In this document: one piece after another, positions 62,135 to 64,000 of the stretch
Layout: every line of letters begins with the position of its first letter
Position numbering within the stretch: the stretch's first letter is position 1
NCBI RefSeq assembly: GCF_019278565.1
Contig: NZ_CP058988.1
Location: forward strand, 3,100,001-3,164,000
DNA length: 64,000 bases
Direction of reading: 5' to 3'
Source: Cellulophaga sp. HaHa_2_95
GTDB taxonomy: Bacteria > Bacteroidota > Bacteroidia > Flavobacteriales > Flavobacteriaceae
Program-made: the position numbers and the translations under genes
Notes under the pieces: generated by a model
Seen by the model: the letters and a program-made list of their open reading frames with translations, nothing else
Database searches by the model: none
Told to the model about the DNA's origin: nothing

Positions 62135-62680
62135 ATGAAAATCATCTTTTATACATTTCTATTTAGTTTGTTTCAATTGAATTGTATTGCTCAGAAAAAT
62201 AAAAACAACACACATAAAAGTAAGGCATCACAAAAGATTGAGTGTACTGATAATGATTGTAGCGGAACATACGCAGGGCCTGAATTTATAGACCAACAAG
62301 ACATTGCACATCAATTTTCTAATGCAATGAGTGCCGCCGTAGGTGATCAATTAAAGGAACTTTATTCCAAAAAAAAATATAAAAAAGTATCCTTTTCTGC
62401 TATTCAAATGTCTACCAAAGGAATGGGCAGTGGTCAAGTAGTTTACGCACTTTTCATTCCTTTTATCAGTGTAAATTCTAAATGTGAAGCCTATACTTCT
62501 TTTGATCACGTTGGAGGTTGGAACCATAAGCCCTCCTTAAACACGAGAAAAAAAGAGCTTGAACATGTTACAATGAAAGGGCATCATCTGGAAATTAGCT
62601 CTATTCAAAAAACACCCGAAGGGCTACAAGAATATTGGATTCAGTGGAAAAATAAAAAAACCCAATCAGATTGCAACTAA
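62135..62680 (+). CDS. Secreted protein of unknown function
   Basis: 181 residues from the ATG at 62135. Signal peptide (MKIIFYTFLFSLFQLNCIAQ), a basic linker, then ECTDNDCSGTYAGPEFIDQQDIAHQFSNAMSAAVGDQLKELY and a beta-rich second half (GMGSGQVVYALFIPFIS). Four Cys could form two disulfides. No family is named. Confidence 0.65.
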   Translation: MKIIFYTFLFSLFQLNCIAQKNKNNTHKSKASQKIECTDNDCSGTYAGPEFIDQQDIAHQFSNAMSAAVGDQLKELYSKKKYKKVSFSAIQMSTKGMGSGQVVYALFIPFISVNSKCEAYTSFDHVGGWNHKPSLNTRKKELEHVTMKGHHLEISSIQKTPEGLQEYWIQWKNKKTQSDCN

Positions 62681-62810
62681 ATATAAACTTTAATTAGAAT
62701 TCCAATAAAAATTGAATACCAAGTCACAATAGGTCTTAAAATTTAGAAGCTATCCACAACAAAGCTCGCAAACACGCTAAGGTATTTTGAAAATACGAAA
62801 ACTATAAGAA

Positions 62811-63435
62811 ATGAATATAAAAAAGGCCTACAACCATTGGGCAGAAGATGATGATATAAACTCAAATAAAACAATAGACCTGAATAAAAAAGCAAACATG
62901 GAAACCCCTCGTAAATTTAATATTTCAAAGGTGATAGAACTAGGTTACGGTACTGGAAAAAACACAGCATTCTAATTAGAAAAAGCCGATGAAATAATTG
63001 CCCTAGATTTTTCAGAAAACAGGTTGGAGAAAGCCAAAGAAAAAATTAAAGATAAACGTGTTACTTTTAAAAGAGAGATATAACCACCTCTAGGAATATT
63101 AAAAATGATTTTTTTCAGATATGGGTACCTGTAGTTTAATTCATGAACATATTAAAGATTTAAATCTTGTTTTCAAACAGGTAAGTGAAACCTTAAAAAA
63201 TGATGGGATTTTCTTTGTGAGCAAATTACATCCTTTCAAACAATATTCTGGTAGTAAAGCTAGCTATGAAACTGAAGAAGGTACACAAGATTTAGCAACA
63301 CATGTGCACCATATTTCAAAATATATAACGGTGGCAGAAGGAAACGGATTAAAACTCATGGAATTAAAAAAATGGTTTGATGAAGATAATAAGAGTGAAA
63401 TTCCAAGATTAACTGGGTTTGTATTTCAAAATTAA
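62811..63435 (+). pseudogene. Class I methyltransferase pseudogene
   Basis: The frame begins MNIKKAYNHWAEDDDINSN and reaches the SAM motif (KVIELGYGTGKNTAF), then hits TAA at 62973. It goes on as LEKADEIIALDFSENRLEKA to a second in-frame TAA at 63081. The rest, in a shifted frame from 63121 (SLIHEHIKDLNLVFKQVSETL, HPFKQYSGSKASYETEE), is the normal C-terminal half of such methyltransferases. Two nonsense changes and one frameshift mark it as dead. Confidence 0.85.
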
Positions 63436-63464
63436 ACTTTAAAACACGTAAAATAAAAAAATAA

Positions 63465-64000
63465 ATGTTCAGACATCAAGGCAAAAGCAGAACTCTAAAA
63501 CACAATCTGCGAATTGCTACAGTGCTCTCTTTTGTAGCGGGAATTGTAAATATTACAGGCTTTTTATCCTTTCAACAATTGACAACAAATGTCACGGGGC
63601 ATTTTGCGCTATTTGTTAATGACGTTGCTAATTTTGAATTTTGGAAAGGCACTATTTATTTTATTTATATTTTTTCATTTCTGATAGGTTCATTTTTATC
63701 TAGCTTTCTGATTGAAAAATATAGAAATAACAAAAAACTCAACGTGTTCTTAGTCCCTACGCTAATGGAAGCACTAGTGCTATTTGGCATGGGGTTTTTC
63801 AGTACTTCCATTCAAGTGGAATATCCGAATGTAATTGTGTGTTTGCTCCTATTTGCTATGGGAGTTCAAAACTCTTTTGTTACCAAAATATCAAATGCGG
63901 TAGTAAGAACAACACATCTAACGGGGCTATTTACCGATTTAGGTATTGATCTATCCCAGTTATTTTTTCCAAAAGTATACCTCAAACGCGAAAAACTAAA
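63465..64000 (+). CDS. DUF1275 (YoaK) family membrane protein, 3' end outside window
   Basis: The frame is open from the ATG at 63465 to the window end (178 codons). TVLSFVAGIVNITGFLSFQQ, TNVTGHFALFVNDVANFEF and the later FAMGVQNSFVTKISNAVVRTTHLTGLFTDLGIDL are characteristic of DUF1275 proteins, with several membrane spans. The function is unknown; transport has been suggested for the family. Confidence 0.85.
   Translation, partial: MFRHQGKSRTLKHNLRIATVLSFVAGIVNITGFLSFQQLTTNVTGHFALFVNDVANFEFWKGTIYFIYIFSFLIGSFLSSFLIEKYRNNKKLNVFLVPTLMEALVLFGMGFFSTSIQVEYPNVIVCLLLFAMGVQNSFVTKISNAVVRTTHLTGLFTDLGIDLSQLFFPKVYLKREKL

Overview
The window comes from a member of the Bacteroidota, most likely a marine Flavobacteriaceae. 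The signs are low GC, SusC/SusD pairs with a giant propeller-type sensor, the Bacteroidota -7 promoter element TAnnTTTG in front of several genes, and families typical of this group (DUF2911, DUF4290, START-like, PL7 alginate lyase). No species can be named from the sequence alone.

Bases 1-32.7 kb are ordinary chromosome. In order they hold the tail of a PIG-L-type deacetylase, a tiny membrane protein and an SSS symporter; DUF2911; an SRPBCC/SDR/photolyase operon; and a TIM-barrel protein plus GNAT pair. Next comes a SusC-SusD-phosphodiesterase/alkaline phosphatase-metallophosphatase locus under a very large sensor whose phosphotransfer residues are gone. Then follow VOC, pirin, DUF695, PAS and cyclophilin genes, murA (fosfomycin-site Cys replaced by Asp), the recQ-fmt operon, HU, YqgE and a class IV aminotransferase.

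At 32.8 kb a tRNA-Met(CAT) marks the start of an accessory region. A tyrosine recombinase (33.6-34.7 kb) without the extra domain of classical IntI is followed by a 24-bp perfect palindrome and then, from 34,772 to about 54,766, by an integron-like array of gene cassettes. Each cassette begins after a G|TT junction. In nine cassettes the first 8-10 bases recur as a reverse complement at the cassette's own 3' end, exactly as expected of integrated cassettes whose circular form would restore a palindromic attC-like site. The sites are long (about 190 bp, with a shorter 117-132 bp class), have imperfectly complementary arms and share an internal AAGTCGCC/hairpin block. Most cassettes hold one unknown gene. 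Two are compound: one of 5.9 kb carries a metal-resistance operon (DUF6660-like, TonB receptor, Fur, DUF3703, P1B ATPase), and one of 2.5 kb carries DoxX/DsrE/DoxD-type genes. One cassette is present twice (810 bp, two differences seen), and the second copy ends exactly at the junction. An IS3-family and an IS481-family element have broken up the middle of the array. I regard this cassette system as the main discovery candidate.

From about 55 to 64 kb the array decays into a flank with a plug-only TonB-like protein, an orphan Imm11-type immunity gene, small membrane proteins, an APC permease, a PL7 alginate lyase lipoprotein, two evident pseudogenes and the start of a DUF1275 gene cut by the window end.
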